Shown here in pieces: positions 30,651 to 43,671 of a stretch of DNA of 64,000 bases. Below the pieces are notes generated by a model. The model saw nothing but the letters and a program-made list of their open reading frames with translations. It searched no databases and was not told the DNA's origin. Source of the stretch: Zanthoxylum bungeanum (lineage: Eukaryota; Streptophyta; Magnoliopsida; Sapindales; Rutaceae); NCBI GenBank assembly GCA_019454045.1, contig SKCR01007823.1, forward strand, positions 1-64,000, given 5' to 3'. Made by a program: the position numbers and the translations under genes. Within the stretch, counting starts at the first letter, position 1. Every line of letters starts with the position of its first letter.

Positions 30651-33141
30651 TTTAACTGCGATAATCTAATTATCCAATTAACAATGTAGGGTACAGTCTA
30701 ACTGTTACAAGAAAAATAACATTATATTAGTCCAACTAATAAAATAATTTTGACGAAATATTTTGAAAGCGTGTAAAGCTAAGTATTTGAACGAAATTGC
30801 AAATTCAATACTAGCCTCCCACTATTTTTTGGCGAGTCTCTAACCCTCTGTCGAGTACTCGGGAAACCCAGTTTCCTAGTGGGCTAGGATCCCGTTAAAT
30901 AACGCACAACCTTGAATTTGGCCAACAAGCTGTATGATATTTAACTAGGTAGATCTCGAAGATCAATTGGATCTCATCCAACTCCTAGATCCGGTAGGTG
31001 GACCTCCAAGTCCGAAACATATATACAATATATATGCCAATATATCCAATATATTTTCCTAACTTTTTTCCTCTGAATCAACTAAGCCTTGGCTTTGGCA
31101 CAACAAGCTTAATGATTCAAGTTAAGCGGGACCCATTGACCTTGGAAAGCTTTGTAATCAATGTCGATGGACAAGAAGTGATCTTGACTTTGGCCAACAA
31201 ATCACGACTTGGACAAGACACCGATATGTAACAATGCTTTCATGATTCAAACACATCCGCAATTGACAAAGGTCTTGACTTTGGCCAACAAACCAATGCC
31301 AATTTTGGATCTTGAGTAAGAATCACTCAATGGAAGGAAAACACTTAATATGTTTTGAGGGTTTTTTTTGTAAATTGGCAACCAATTTATTATCTTTGTT
31401 ACGTCTCATCATACACCTTAAGCATGCATTCTAAAAGCATAATAAGGCGCGGAAAGTAAATTAATAACGATATGCGGATGGATATTTAACAACTTGTTCC
31501 TAGAACAAATCACTCATTTCCTCTCCCCGGCTAGCAATATTCTACTTCTACCCAATTACATAATACAATAATAGAAACCTCATTAACATTAAGGGGAATT
31601 AGGTGAGAAGAGAATACAAAGAATCAATAAAGAGAGAAGGCTGGACACGTAGGTCCAATTTATAAATTCTAAATTTACAACAATTTCTAAAATTGCCCTT
31701 TCCCTTCTAATATCCATCCGATATACGCTATTCATTCATCACATCCATGTATTCATTCAAGCATGTTATTCAATCAATCTAATCAAATTAATTAATCTTT
31801 GAATATTACTGATCATCCAATGTTCAAACAATGATTTGATTTGCGCGAGTCCAACTCGTTTGTGAATAAGTACTCGAAGTACATATTCTTGAATTATATC
31901 GAACTACTCTTTAAATCTAATTTAATTAGTATTCAATACTAATTCATTTATTTAATTCCAAATTAAATATCTACACTTTTTAATGCGCTTTAACGACTTA
32001 GATTCCAAATCTAATCTAAATGGGTCTCAAAGCCCAATTAACATCCAATGTATTCATTCAAGCATGTTATTCAATCAATCTAATCAAATTAATTAATCTT
32101 TGAATATTAGTGATCATCCAATGTTCAAACAATGATTGATTTGCGCGAGTCCAACTCGTTTGTGAATAAGTACTCGAAGTACAAATTCTTGAATTATATC
32201 GAACTACTCTTTAAATCTAATTTAATTCGAATTCAATACTAATTCATTTATTTAATTCCAAATTAATATCTACACTTTTTAATGCGCTTTAACGACTTAG
32301 ATTCCAAATCTAATCTAAATGGGTCTCAAAGCCCAATTAACATCCAATGTTGTTTAATTAAAAGTCCAATGGGCTTTCAATTGATTTCATAAGGCATGGG
32401 CTTTGGTCAATATGGGTCAAACCCAAATACCAAGGCCCAAGTAAGGAATCACCCTTATTTTCCAAGAAACCAATTTTGGCCCATTAGGCCCAATTAAACA
32501 TTTTAAAGTCCATTTGTTATATTTGGACTTAATGGAATGGTTTAGGCCCAAATTTGGATCCAATCCATTTGGCCCAAACCTACTTGGCCCAACCAAGTCC
32601 ATAAGGCCCAAATACAACAATTACAAGCCCAAATCAAAATCAAGCCCAATTAAACAAATTTTAAAATTCCAAATTTTCTAATTCAATTAACCAAAGTGTA
32701 ATACATCAATTAATTATCCAAATTAATATTTCCAAAATACAAATTTAATTAATTAATTATGTATTCATTTGTTCAACTTATGTCCAACATTTTTGAACCA
32801 AAAATCATCTCATTACATGCTTAACACTCATGGCATTTATGGGTTTTATTTGTCCGATTTCGTTTTCGATCCAATTGAATTTTAAATCAACATTACCCAA
32901 TTGTTTCAAGTCATCCAATGATCAAACAAATAAAAAATACTATGAATAATAAGGGCAAGGTGCATTAGGCCAAGCCTCATTTTTGGGGAAAAATAGATCC
33001 AATTAATTTTTCATGAAATTGATCATAAATAACTCCAAGTCATCCATATACAAGCATGCTCAAACAAGTAATTTAGTCAAAACATGCTCAAAATCAATTT
33101 ACCCAAATTTTACCCTAATCATTTTCATGCTTAAACCTTGC
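30651..33141 (-). other. Leader of copia D
   Basis: Reverse-strand counterpart of the A and E leaders. It has TTGGCCAAAGTCAAG-like motifs (about 31185, 31274; a variant at 30905), two spacer palindromes (30693-30705 with spacer TAG, 30726-30740 with TGG on the minus strand) and a direct tandem duplication of about 301 bases (31741-32041 and 32042-32343). No gene. Confidence 0.75.
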
Positions 33142-33153
33142 TCCATGATACCA
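33142..33153 (-). other. Primer binding site of copia D
   Basis: The minus strand reads TGGTATCATGGAG one base after the LTR end CCAACA, similar to the initiator-methionine type of plant copia elements. Confidence 0.75.
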
Positions 33154-33154
33154 T

Positions 33155-35090
33155 TGTTGGTTTCTAGGGTGGTCCCATGATCAAATAAGCAATGAAATAG
33201 AATGAATACGTAATGAAGAGTGGCAGAAACACACTTACATTGAACGGCTTTGGATGTGATGATCAACAAAATTTTCTCCTTGCACTTTGAAGGATTCGGC
33301 CAAGGCTCCCTTTTGTTGATGAAGTTGATCAAGCTCCAAGCTTTAAGGATTCCAAGCTCTTAGTTCGGTTCCCTATCACCTTGTAACGATTCCTTGTTTT
33401 TGCTAGCAAAAGATGAAAGAAAATCAAGCTTCCTTTCTACTTTGGAGAGTCACGGTTTTGCTTGAGAGAGGGAGAGAGTTTTTGTGTTTTGTTTCTTTGT
33501 TTTCTAAAAACAATTACAAAACAATTAACCAAAAAATTCGGTATATGCCTTTTTAAAGTCAAAGCAAATTTTTGGCTCCAAAATGGCATTAAATGCCCAC
33601 ACCAACCAACATTATGAATAGTGACTGCATGTCACTCACCAAAATGGTGATAAGACATCTATCACTAAAGTGACAAGTGATGTGACTCGCGATGTGACTT
33701 GCGGCCGCACTTGATTCAAAATCGGAGTGGCGTCGCAAACATATTCCGGGCTCGGTTTCGTTAATTCCTAATTAACGAGTTTTCCGTTGGGTCGTAATTA
33801 AATCAAATTTAATTAAATAATCATGCCTAGCAAAATTACTATTCACGTCGCTTGCGAATTAATTCTAAATCAATTTGTTAGCCCGAATTAAAATCCAATT
33901 TTAATTCCGTGTCGAAATCTAATTTCGTATAATATATCGAATATATTATTTTATCGATTAATTCCAAATTAATCGTTTTCTCTCTTCAAATAGTACTTTA
34001 TCCCAGATAAAGTCACTCCGCTATTAATCCCAGATTAATAAAGTTTGAATCATACGTAATTGGTGAATCTTCGGGAAGCGACCCAAGAGATCCCTGGATA
34101 TGTTGGCAGTAAATCTGGTCGTCGGACTATCCGAACACGTACGTACCTCGTACTACGTTCTTACCAATTTACGAGACAAGGTTGGCTTCTAGCAAAGCGT
34201 CATGCCTACCCAATTCTCCAGAAATATTCTTAATGGAATATATATAATCTATGTCAGGCGTAGTATACGTAGTATTGCGTATCTCGTGATCCAGTATCGG
34301 ATGTCACATGCAAGGCCTGGGGCTGGAATAGTGTATGCCCCGTACGAAGCATATATCGGATCACTAGCAACTAGTCTCTTTATTATCGGATAATCATGAC
34401 CTAGTCATATTATCCCGACGGTTGTAACCTTTTAGAGAACCAGTTCTGTATCCCTGCGTGACCATCATCTCCATATGACTGAAGTGATACTTCCATCTTG
34501 ACATCACATCCAATACACTACGATTCTCAATAAACCCAGAAGAGGCGTACACAGAACTTGTTAAAGTCCTGGACGACCAAAACCAAAGCGTATTGATTGT
34601 CGCAAGTACTAGCGATGCAAGTCTCAGGTTAAGGCCAAATACACCTACCCTGATACAGACTCCCATAGACACATAGTCATACTACCAATGGGATTCCGTG
34701 GGGTCTATCCAGAGCGAAGCTGTTTTCCGTACCATAGGTAAAACACAACCTCCTACCACACTTGCATAAGTATCCAATACTTAAATATATGAGAACTATG
34801 TTGTTACGCTTCCATAACACGCACAAGTGCGATACTAGTCTATTCCGCTTTATCGATCTCCAGTCTCGATAATACTACGACTAGGGATATTTAATGATTA
34901 AACCGTCGTGGATTGATACTGTCTCATATCATCTCAATCCGGAACTAATCATAAGGACTTTCATCATTCACACATTTAAGTAATCTAATTAAGAAATGAT
35001 AAAAGGCAATTTCCATTGCTACATAATTAATTTGTAAAAAACACAATGTCTTTTACAAATACTGACACTATGGGTCATAACTGTCTAACA
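33155..35090 (-). repeat. 5' LTR of copia D
   Basis: 1936 bases; on the minus strand TGTTAGACAGTTATG to CCAACA. It belongs to the same family as the other copia LTRs but to a diverged subfamily. The palindrome chain is at about 33770-34050; here one spacer that is TAG in copies A and F is TGG (arms GAATTAAAAT and ATTTTAATTC), while the arms are unchanged. Confidence 0.9.
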
Positions 35091-37389
35091 TCCACTGTGT
35101 GGGACATCAGTTCCTCTAGCCGGACTTCTGGTGTAATAAAACGATTTGCAGAAGCGGGACTATATCTACATACATCCAAAGAAAGCCAGAAACAAATGAG
35201 TCAATAAAATCAGCATAATAATAGGCATCTAATCATCTTTCATTGACCTAGTCTCATTGAGACCTAGCCGAAATATATAAAGGTAGCCCAAATTATCTTA
35301 TATTCGGTCGGACTTAGTGTAATTCAGCCGAACGTATTATGTATCCAGAAACACAGATCAATTTTCAACAATAAATCATATGATGATTAAATAACAAGAA
35401 AATAAACGACGATAACAGTAATTGAGAAAAATAAGAAGAATGATAGACATAGAGAAAACAATGCAATGGCAATAAAAGTAACATGAAAATCGCACACGTC
35501 ACTTTTGTGTGGTTCATGGAGTTGTATTCCAAGTGTAAACCATACTACAATACATTCAGAATCAGCTATGGAATCAACATCTGGGTTTCCATCCTATATA
35601 CTATAGAAATACAATGGCCGGATGTGGCCAGATGCTTGGCCGGATTTACTGTTTGATAAGTGCACGTCCGGCCGGACATACTTTATGTCATGCCGAACAT
35701 GCGACTTCAATTCAACGAACTATAAAACTTATAGATAAAGATTTAGGGCCCTCCGGTCTTACTCTTAGGTTTGGATACGAAAACACCTATTACAATTCTT
35801 TTTGGTTGATGGATCTTGCTGGGAGTTAGAGATTTATGGTTCATTTTTTTCTTATTTGGTTTCTCATATTTTAAGGAAAGAGTCCAAAAAAGTCCCTAGT
35901 TGTGTGCTTTTGTGTTATTTTTATAGTGCTTAGGGTTTAGGTTATTAAGGAAGATATCGGGTTGTTTTGGAAGTTGATTTTAATAAGGAAAGTGAGGTTT
36001 GGCTAAGAAATAAAGATATCGTATTATTCTAAAAAATTATAAACTGATACATATCTGACATGACTTGTAAGATGTCCGGACGGATTTGATGTCCATGGCA
36101 GGCCGAACATAGAGGACATCTGGCCGGGTTTGGGTGGAAAAGTTCGGCTAGATGTAGATGAATCTGACCAATTTTTGGCTATTTCTTTCTTATCCAGGAT
36201 TAAATCTTACAATTATTCCAAACTTTTCAGGTGTGTTCATAAGATGCTCATCATCGGGCTATGTGCAAGAATGCAATGTCTATAAAGTCGTGAGGAAGAA
36301 TGCTTTGATCCTACCACATTTCTTCGATCTAAATATCGAGCCACCCGCCAAATCGAAGCTCTTGGAAGGTACTACGAGGCTGCGATGGTTTCATTGATTG
36401 GCACTTCATTTCAAGTAAATTGAGGTAAAAACGAGTTGTGAATAGTGACCCTCAAGCCCGAGTACTCTTATTTGATTTCTGTCGATTCCAACGTGTTCAT
36501 GGGAGTGTTGGGAGTCCGTATATGCCCTTGGAATCTTGGTAAGACATCCTGATTTAGGGTTACCTTGATCTTCATAGATTTCCGTGAGGGCGTTAGACTG
36601 GTGTTTATGGGTATTGAATACTTTGAGAGCTCGAGTATGAGTGCCAAAGCTTGTGTGTCTCAACCCCTCGTACCCCCTCTCTTTTTATAGGCCATGAGGT
36701 AGCCTTCAAGTCGGATTCAGGTTCCTTAGAAGAGTCGTATTCTAGGCCTATTTAGGAAAGGGTAGTTGAATCATGGTTTAATCAAGAGTGCCTAGATATC
36801 CAGGATTAGATGTAATTCCTATGGTATTTGGATTATACTACCATATTTGTAGGTGTTAAGTCTTGATACAAATACTTAGTTTCTTATTGATGATGAACTA
36901 GTATGTTGATTGGCCCGATAATATCGAATGGGATAATGAGTATCATGATTGATATCTGTTAAAACCCTTATAAGTCGTATGGGCCCTCAGAAGCCTTTAG
37001 GACATTTAGGCCTTCATAATTTTGGGCTTTTGAGCTCATGACCCTGTATAGGAATCATGTGCATAGATGGAGGGTTGTTGGTATTCTTTATGCTAATTAG
37101 GCCTTGTTTTGGGCAAACCATAATGCTGCTATGGGCCAAGTGAAGGCCACGAAGCTCGTTCCCATAAATCTCATGTGAGAGACCGAGATACAATGACCAT
37201 TGGGTCCCTAGCCTAATTTTGGACCTTATATTTTCTCCCATACTCTCTAAATCAATGATAATGTCATATTGAGTCACCAAGTTCGTTTGTGATTCTAGTA
37301 TTGCTTCGACTAGACGAATGTCATGCTACGTCGATTGGACCATAGGAAGGTCCATGAGATTCTCTGACCCGACAAAGGTCTTTAATGAG
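35091..37389 (-). other. Gene-free stretch, possibly LTR of the Tat element
   Basis: No convincing gene. A minus-strand TATA box (TATAAAAAG, plus coordinates 36681-36689) suggests an LTR promoter of the minus-strand element. 36200-36560 resembles 44300-44560 of the solo LTR in the same orientation (shared CCACCCGCCAAAT, GTCCGTATATG and TCTTGGTAAG). Open frames up to 92 codons look random. Confidence 0.4.
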
Positions 37390-38810
37390 TTTCCCATCGA
37401 CTGGACCAGATGAAGGTCCTGGATATTCTCCACTTGACTGGACTTGAAAAAGGTCCAGGGGATTCTTCTATGTCGTCTAGACCAGTTGAAGGTCCTGATC
37501 TTCAATCTGACTCGACAAGAGTCACGAGGAATGTTCCTGTCAACTAAACCAGATGAAGGTCCAAGATAACCTTCAGTCGACTAAACTTGAAAAAGGTCCA
37601 AGTGAGTCTTTAATGTTATCTAGACCAGATGAAGGTCTAGGACTTCAATCTAACTCGAAAAAAGTCATGAGGAATATTCTCATCGACTAGACCAGACGAA
37701 GACCTAAGATAACCTTCAGTCTATTATACCCGAAGAAGGTCTAAGGGAGTCTTCAATGTCTACTGGATCAGATGAAGGTCCACATCTTCAATCTGACTCG
37801 AAAAGAGTCATGAGGACTGTTCTCATCAACTAGACTAGATGAAGGTCTAAGATAACCTCTAGTCGATTAGACCTGAAGAAGGTACATGGGATTCTTCAAT
37901 ATCGATTGGGCCAGATAGATGTCCCAGTCTTTAATCTTACTCGACAATAGTCATGGGGAATATTATCATCGACTAGACCAAATGAAGGTCCAAGATATTC
38001 TCTAGCCGACTAGACCCGAAAAAGGTCCAAGGGAGTCTTTAATGTCGACTGGACTAGATGATTGTCCAAGTCTTCAATATTACTCGACACAAATGATGGG
38101 GAATATTGCCGTCGAATGGACCAAATGAAGGTCCAAGATAATCTCTAGTTGACTAGACCTGAAGAAGGTCCAGAGGAGTCTCCAATGTCTACTGGACCAA
38201 AGGAAGGTCCAAGTCTTCAATATTACTCGACATAAATGATGAGCAATCTTCCCATCGACTGGACCAGATGAAGGTCCAGGATAATCTCTAGTCGACCAGA
38301 CCTGAAGAAGGTCCAGGGGAGTCTTCTATGTTGACTAGACCAAATGAAGGTTCAGGTCTTCAATCTGACTCGACAAGAGTCATATGGAATGTTTTCATCG
38401 ATTAGACCAGATGAAGGTCCAGGATAACCTCCAATCGACTAGACTTAAAGAAGGTTAAAGGAAGTCTTTAATGTCGACTAGAATATATGATGGTCCAGAT
38501 CTTCAATCTGACTCGATAAGAGCCACGGGGAATGTTCCCATCGACTATACCAAATGAAGGTCCAGAATCATCTCCGAGTCACTGAACCTAAAAAAAGGTC
38601 CAGGGGGTGTTTAATATCGACTAGACCAAATTATGATCCAGGTCATCAATCTTACTCGATAAGAGTCATTTGGAATGTTCTCATCGACTGGGCTAGCTGA
38701 ATGTCCAAAATAATCTCCAGTCAACTAGACCGGAAGAACGTCCATGAGAGTCTTCATTGTCGGCTGAATCAGATGAAGGTCCACATCGCACCTTCATCAT
38801 ACCATTTTCT
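37390..38810. repeat. 143-bp tandem array, about ten units
   Basis: The landmark CATCGACTAGACCAGATGAAG recurs in variant form at about 37393, 37536, 37680, 37825, 37968, 38111, 38253, 38397, 38540 and 38682, a spacing of 142-145 bases. Each unit has two related halves of about 72 bases (GAAGAAGGTCCA and GATGAAGGTCCA). Units differ by many substitutions, so the array is old. Single TCGACTGG-like pieces continue to about 39240. Confidence 0.85.
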
Positions 38811-39857
38811 TAATATCGACTGTGCTCTTAATGTTATTTCAACAGAAGCTATGTTATTTGAGTCTACTTTTATCGTTCGAATTATCCAAATCGACTGGAA
38901 CTACCACAATGTATAATGATGTTTGCTCGTGTGTCTTAAACCATGAACATGTTTAGTTGTTCTAACACTTGTTGACTGAAGGTTATGTCGGCTGAACCAA
39001 TTGATGGAATTTGGAAGCCGACCAATACAAGGGTCACGCTATGTTGTCTAGAATATACATGATGGTCATTTCAAAGCTTTTAGACCATAAGAAAGCTCTA
39101 CTGTCATCGAGTACCATTTTGAGTCGACTGGGAATAGTGATAGAAATCTCATACACTTAGGAGAAGATAGTATGGACGAAGGTGCCTCTCACTCGTCTGG
39201 GATTATTGGAAATCAAAGAGTATGTTATTGTGGTCGACTGGACAGATATACTATTTCTCACTTTATCTGAGCCACACTAGTATCACTCATTGTCGTTTGA
39301 AGAACACTAACGTCTTTGACCTTAGTTCTGGTGTGGAAGGTCACTCTTTCCAAAGCGACATGGTTGTATCTTCAGAGGATGAATTGTCCCCAGACGAAAA
39401 TACGGATTGTCCCTCTTTAAGCGTAGAAACCAGTTGGTTTCCCGAGATGGGCCTCAAAGGATTAGGGCCTACGTCTTCTCACAATTTCAGCCCTAGCGGG
39501 TGCTTTGAGGTGGCCTTAGGCAGGAAAATGATGCGCCCAATAGAGAAGCAGACATAAGTGAGGTTTGGGAGGCTCATTTGCTTCATTCACAAAAGCTCTC
39601 TCGTGTTTGCAAGTTGGAGGAGCTCTCAACGATCTTCAAGGTACCTCATTCACCCATGATCTTGTTCTTCAATTCTTTATTTTTTTTCTTTTGGTAGATT
39701 CATACTTTTCTTGACCTCTTAGGAAGTTTGATATGTGAGGATTAAGAGTGTATGAAGGATTTTATTAATGTGATTAGAGGGTTAAACAATCTATAGGGAG
39801 TGGAGATCGAGAACCATTAGTTGTTTATAGGTTTGAATATATTTTATGTTTGCAGTA
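38811..39857 (+). other. Presumed promoter, first exon and intron of the antisense ORF
   Basis: No known gene. A 111-codon frame (39222-39557) is unrecognised. A possible intron begins at GTACCTCATT (after TTCAAG, near 39640) and ends in the acceptor TTTATGTTTGCAG at 39855, two bases before the ATG of the additional ORF. Confidence 0.35.
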
Positions 39858-41984
39858 ATGTCGAGTGGAAGTTTGACGGGTTCCAGTGATACCCCTTTGG
39901 AAATGTTTGCTGACTCTTCTTTAAATTTAGTTCACTTATAGTGTTGGCTGGGAGTGGGATATAAATAGAGGCATTGAGTGGGAGACCCCAAGATGATAGG
40001 ACTTTGGTAAAGGTAGGGCCTCCATTTGCAATACCCAATGACATCGCTTCTCATTGAGTCGTATCAGCCCTATGGGAGTCGAGTGTGGCTCCCAACAACA
40101 GCGAGCCGATAAATATCTTGACCCGAAACCTATCGAGTTGAGTTGCTGAACATGCAATGAGAAAGATGAAGTTGAAGTGTCAATTTTATTCGTTAATTGA
40201 GGTCAAACTAGTTGTGTCGGGTGAAATAATAGATTATAAGAATGCTATATGGATTGGATTCTACAAGCGACCATTTTCTGACGGAATGAGGTTCGTCATA
40301 CCTAGGTTGGTTTGGGAAGTGTTGGATCACTATGAGCTAGCTCCGTCATAATTGATGCCTAATACTTATAGGGTGTTGTTGTCGGTTGAGATGGCGTACA
40401 AATTGGGAATAAGGTTCATGGTTAAAGATATAATTTACACATACTACTTGATGGAATATTTGGTGTTGGGGTTAACGACAAACAGTCGGGGAGACTGTCA
40501 TAAATTCTATTTTTTATAAAGAGGAGAGTATATTCGGGTCAGTTGGGGATAGTTGAATACTTCCAATATTGGAACACAACGAGTGAGTGCCTTTGTACTT
40601 TCCTTGTAAATTTTAATGACTGTTGTTTGATTGATGTTTATCTCAAAATTATTTACAAGTTCATCCCGCAACCATTTATTTGACGTAACTCCAAGCGTCA
40701 TCGCGAACACCAGGTACATACTGAGTCTACCTGCTCTAGAGAGAAATTAGAGATTTATTTTGGAGGAGATGAAGTTGTGGTTGAACTCATTATGGAAGGA
40801 AGTCTTTGATACTGAAGGTACCCCATTGGCCCTAACTAAACTCATTTTGACTAAAGTAGTGGGCACTTGGGCATGTTCACTCATGTACGAGAGACTTGTT
40901 TTATTAAAACCACTAATGCATCAGAGATCTTAGCTGGTCGCTTCAAGCTTCTAATGAGAAAGCCCATCCCAATCCTACTTCCGAACTATTTGTGAAAGCA
41001 TCGACTGGGGAGAGGATAAAGCCTTTGATAGACCCCGAAGAGGTCATCGAGAATGTAATCATCAAGATCTCTCGGGGGTACGAAAATCATGTCGAATCTC
41101 TCTAGTATATCTAGATTTATAGAAGGACTATTACTTGAGGAGGATGAGTGTCGGCTGACATCCCTAGGACTAATGGAAGGTTCGAGAAGGGTTGTGACCT
41201 GTTCTCATAAGGTAACTCCCAATTTGAGGTTTATGTCTCGTCGAGTGGTGTTTCCACTACTAAACTCTTTCTTTGTTGTGGAAGACTTTGGAGTGTGCCC
41301 TCTTTGAACAGAAGTATGTGGAGGCCAGCCAGTCAAGGATAAGAGACATGAAGAAGTCCAATACTACTTTGAGAAATGAGCTCACCGAAGCCAAGACGTC
41401 GATGGAGGCTATGTAGAAGATGGTGAAGGGCGCAGATGGTGAAGCTAAAGGAGCTAAAGCAACTTTAAAAATTGAGATGTAGATGATGTCGACTGAGATG
41501 GAGGCCTACAATGAAAGTCTGAAGGCTCTAGAATGACAGAAAGCTGAGTTGGTCGAACAGTTGGAAATGGTAGCGTTCTAAATGATGGTGAAGGAAAGAA
41601 GTATCCTGATGAAGCAATATTTGGCAGGGGAGAATAACACATGGAACCCAAAGAAGTGGATTAGGTTGAATGAGAAGTTGAAGGCTGACCTCTCCCTTTC
41701 ATTGGAGGAAGAGGAAGTTGAGGGTGGCGAGGATATTGAGGGTGGTGAGAAGTCACTTTGAAGGGCGAATGAGGTGGCAAAGTCATATAGAATGAGGTTG
41801 CAGCTGAAGAGAAGTCTGTTGGGATGAAGGAGGTCTTGAAAATGCTGAAGAGAAGGTCATGGAGACAGAAGGAGACGTGATGGGTAAGGATGTCCTTGAA
41901 CTGGGGTTTGATGGCTTTGAGGGTATAACAGTCACCGATGATAAAGATGCTCCACCTGGCGAGGCTCTTGCTGCTGAAGACTGA
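39858..41984 (+). pseudogene. Antisense additional ORF of the Tat element (gypsy-type putative transposase family)
   Basis: Starts ATG at 39858 (MSSGSLTGSSDTPLEMF) and is followed through several stops to TGA at 41982-41984 (end GEALAAED). The middle part reads GFYKRPFSDGMRFVIPRLVWEVLDHYELAPS, then LMPNTYRVLLSVEM and LGIRFMVKDIIYTYY, which matches the plant family named putative gypsy-type transposon (PF04195). The C-terminal third is rich in E and K with coiled-coil character (DMKKSNTTLRNELTEAK). It lies opposite to pol, as in Tat elements. No function is known for this family. At least eight stops or shifts; dead. Confidence 0.72.
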
Positions 41985-42650
41985 TTTCTTATTCCATTTA
42001 CTTAGAATCTTCTTGTAATTACTTTGGCTTGTAACTAAGTGATGAAAATTGTGTAAAACTTACTTGTGAATACCAATCGAATCTTATTTTGAGCCTTTTT
42101 GTCTTCTCTATTACTTTTGTTTTTGTGAATATTTCTCAATTTATGAATGAAATATGAGACTTAACTTAACTTGAAGTTGGTAAGAGTTCTTGCCGGTTAG
42201 ACTCGATGCTAACTAGAGACCATTTGTGTCGCTTGAAATTTATGGTGAATTTGTAACTTGTCTTGATCGTGTGGTCTGCATGTCAACCTAAGGTTAATGT
42301 TCAAATGAATGGTGAGTTTTAGTTGTCTGAAATTAAAGTCAAATAAGGACTTAGGTTCAGATGGAAGACAAATCCTAGTGTCTTAGTAGCGTATTCGACT
42401 CAAGATTTGGGTTAAGATGAAAGCTAAGTCTTAGAGTGAGAGCTAGTTACTTTGGGACCAATCTAGGTCTTGGTTACTTAAATGTCGTGTGGGACCTAAA
42501 GGTTTGAATAACCTTAATTTATTGGGGGAATTACCCCTAAGTCTTGAGTAAGAAAATAATAAAAGCTTTTAAATAAGAAATTCTAAGTAAAGCAAAACTA
42601 CAAGGTAGTCTCTATGTCCCCTAGTCAGAGAGTAGTCACTTGTCGAATGG
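41985..42650. other. Spacer between antisense ORF and integrase
   Basis: Convergent 3' ends of the antisense ORF and pol. No reading frame, repeat or signal recognised. Confidence 0.5.
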
Positions 42651-42659
42651 CTAGTCTCT

Positions 42660-43110
42660 GACTCTTAGTCCGTCAGGTATATCTGTCGAATCGCTTGAGA
42701 TGCACGACATTCCAACTATTTTGGATGGCCTTCCCAAACACTGTCCTCAACTTGTATGCTCCTTATCCAATTACTTTTGTAATGACATATGGACCTTCCT
42801 ATATGGGTCCAAGCTTCCCATCTCCAATCTCTTTGGTGTTTTGAAAGACCTTGCGTAGAACCCACTCTCTTTCTTTGAAAGTTTGACACCTAACATTTTA
42901 TTGAACTGTTTCAACATCCTTTGCTGGTGGACAATAAGTCGTATCAAGGCATTCACTCTAAATCATAGATGGTGTCGAGGCTGTGATTCATTTGATGTCT
43001 ATTGGATTCTTTTTTGAGCCATTGGTAGTGGGGGGATGAGATGCTTCATTTAGATGGGATGACTTCTTCGGCTCCAAAGGCTAGTGTTAAGTGGGTCTCG
43101 CCAATCGATG
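42660..43110 (-). pseudogene. Gypsy integrase C-terminal remnant
   Basis: The minus strand, across frameshifts, reads FGAEEVIPSK and then EWVLRKVFQNTKEIGDGKLG, EGPYVITKVIG, GAYKLRTV and WNVVHLKRF. That is the standard integrase tail of Tat/Athila elements. The catalytic core is missing, as RNase H lies directly upstream. Confidence 0.85.
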
Positions 43111-43169
43111 AATGGACTATCATTCGATAAGACCATAACATTATGAGGATCTTGTTTGCCCATGCCCCT

Positions 43170-43666
43170 TAAGCTTTCTCTAGCTGCTTCTTCAATGTGT
43201 TAATGATGGTCTTATTGGAAGACTCAGCTTGTCTGTTAGCCATGAAGTCTACCAGTGCTAGAGACTTGATCGCTGTTCGAGATTGGTAAGTTATGTCGTG
43301 CTCCCTTAGCTCCACCGCCCACTTGACTAGCCTTCTGGAGAGCTCGGGTTTGTGGAGATGTTCCTCATTGGGTAAGCGATTTAGACTGTGATTAGGTGTG
43401 TTTGGAAATAGGGGCGTAGTTTCTGAGCCGCTGTTATCAAGGCAGTACCAGTTTCTCCATCTGAATATTGCAAGTCTCTGCATCGAGTATGGCTCAACTC
43501 ACATAACAGACTGGATGTTGCGTCACATCCTCTTCTCACACTAGGATTGCACCGACTGCTCATTCAGAAACCCCTAAATAGATGTATAGCCTCTCCTTAT
43601 CGACTGACTTGGAGAGGAGCGGTGGATTGGTTATGTACTTCTTGAGTTGCCCCATAACTTCTTTGC
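43170..43666 (-). pseudogene. Gypsy RNase H, 3' part
   Basis: Open frame 43483-43169 contains LHKPELSRRLVKWAVELREHDI and ALVDFMANRQ, the RNase H end of Tat elements. Before it, near 43570-43666, the minus strand reads MGQLKKYITNPPLLSK and YLGVSE, the start of RNase H. The upstream half is across the solo LTR. Confidence 0.87.
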
Positions 43667-43671
43667 ATGCT

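Larger units (their letters stand above)
24212..35090 (-). mobile_element. copia LTR retrotransposon D, minus strand, 3' LTR truncated
   Basis: On the minus strand: 5' LTR (35090-33155), primer site, leader, gag, protease, integrase, RT, RNase H, polypurine tract and the first 281 bases of the 3' LTR. It is the best preserved copia of the window, yet carries several nonsense codons and frameshifts. RNase H is split by a 2190-bp solo LTR (24706-26895). Because the 3' LTR is cut, no target duplication can be read. Its right flank appears to belong to the Tat-type element and its left flank to the LOG-carrying element. Confidence 0.92.

Noticed and set aside
39222..39557. 111-codon frame before the antisense ORF as a separate gene
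   Set aside because: No recognised motif and no second copy; kept only as part of the upstream region.
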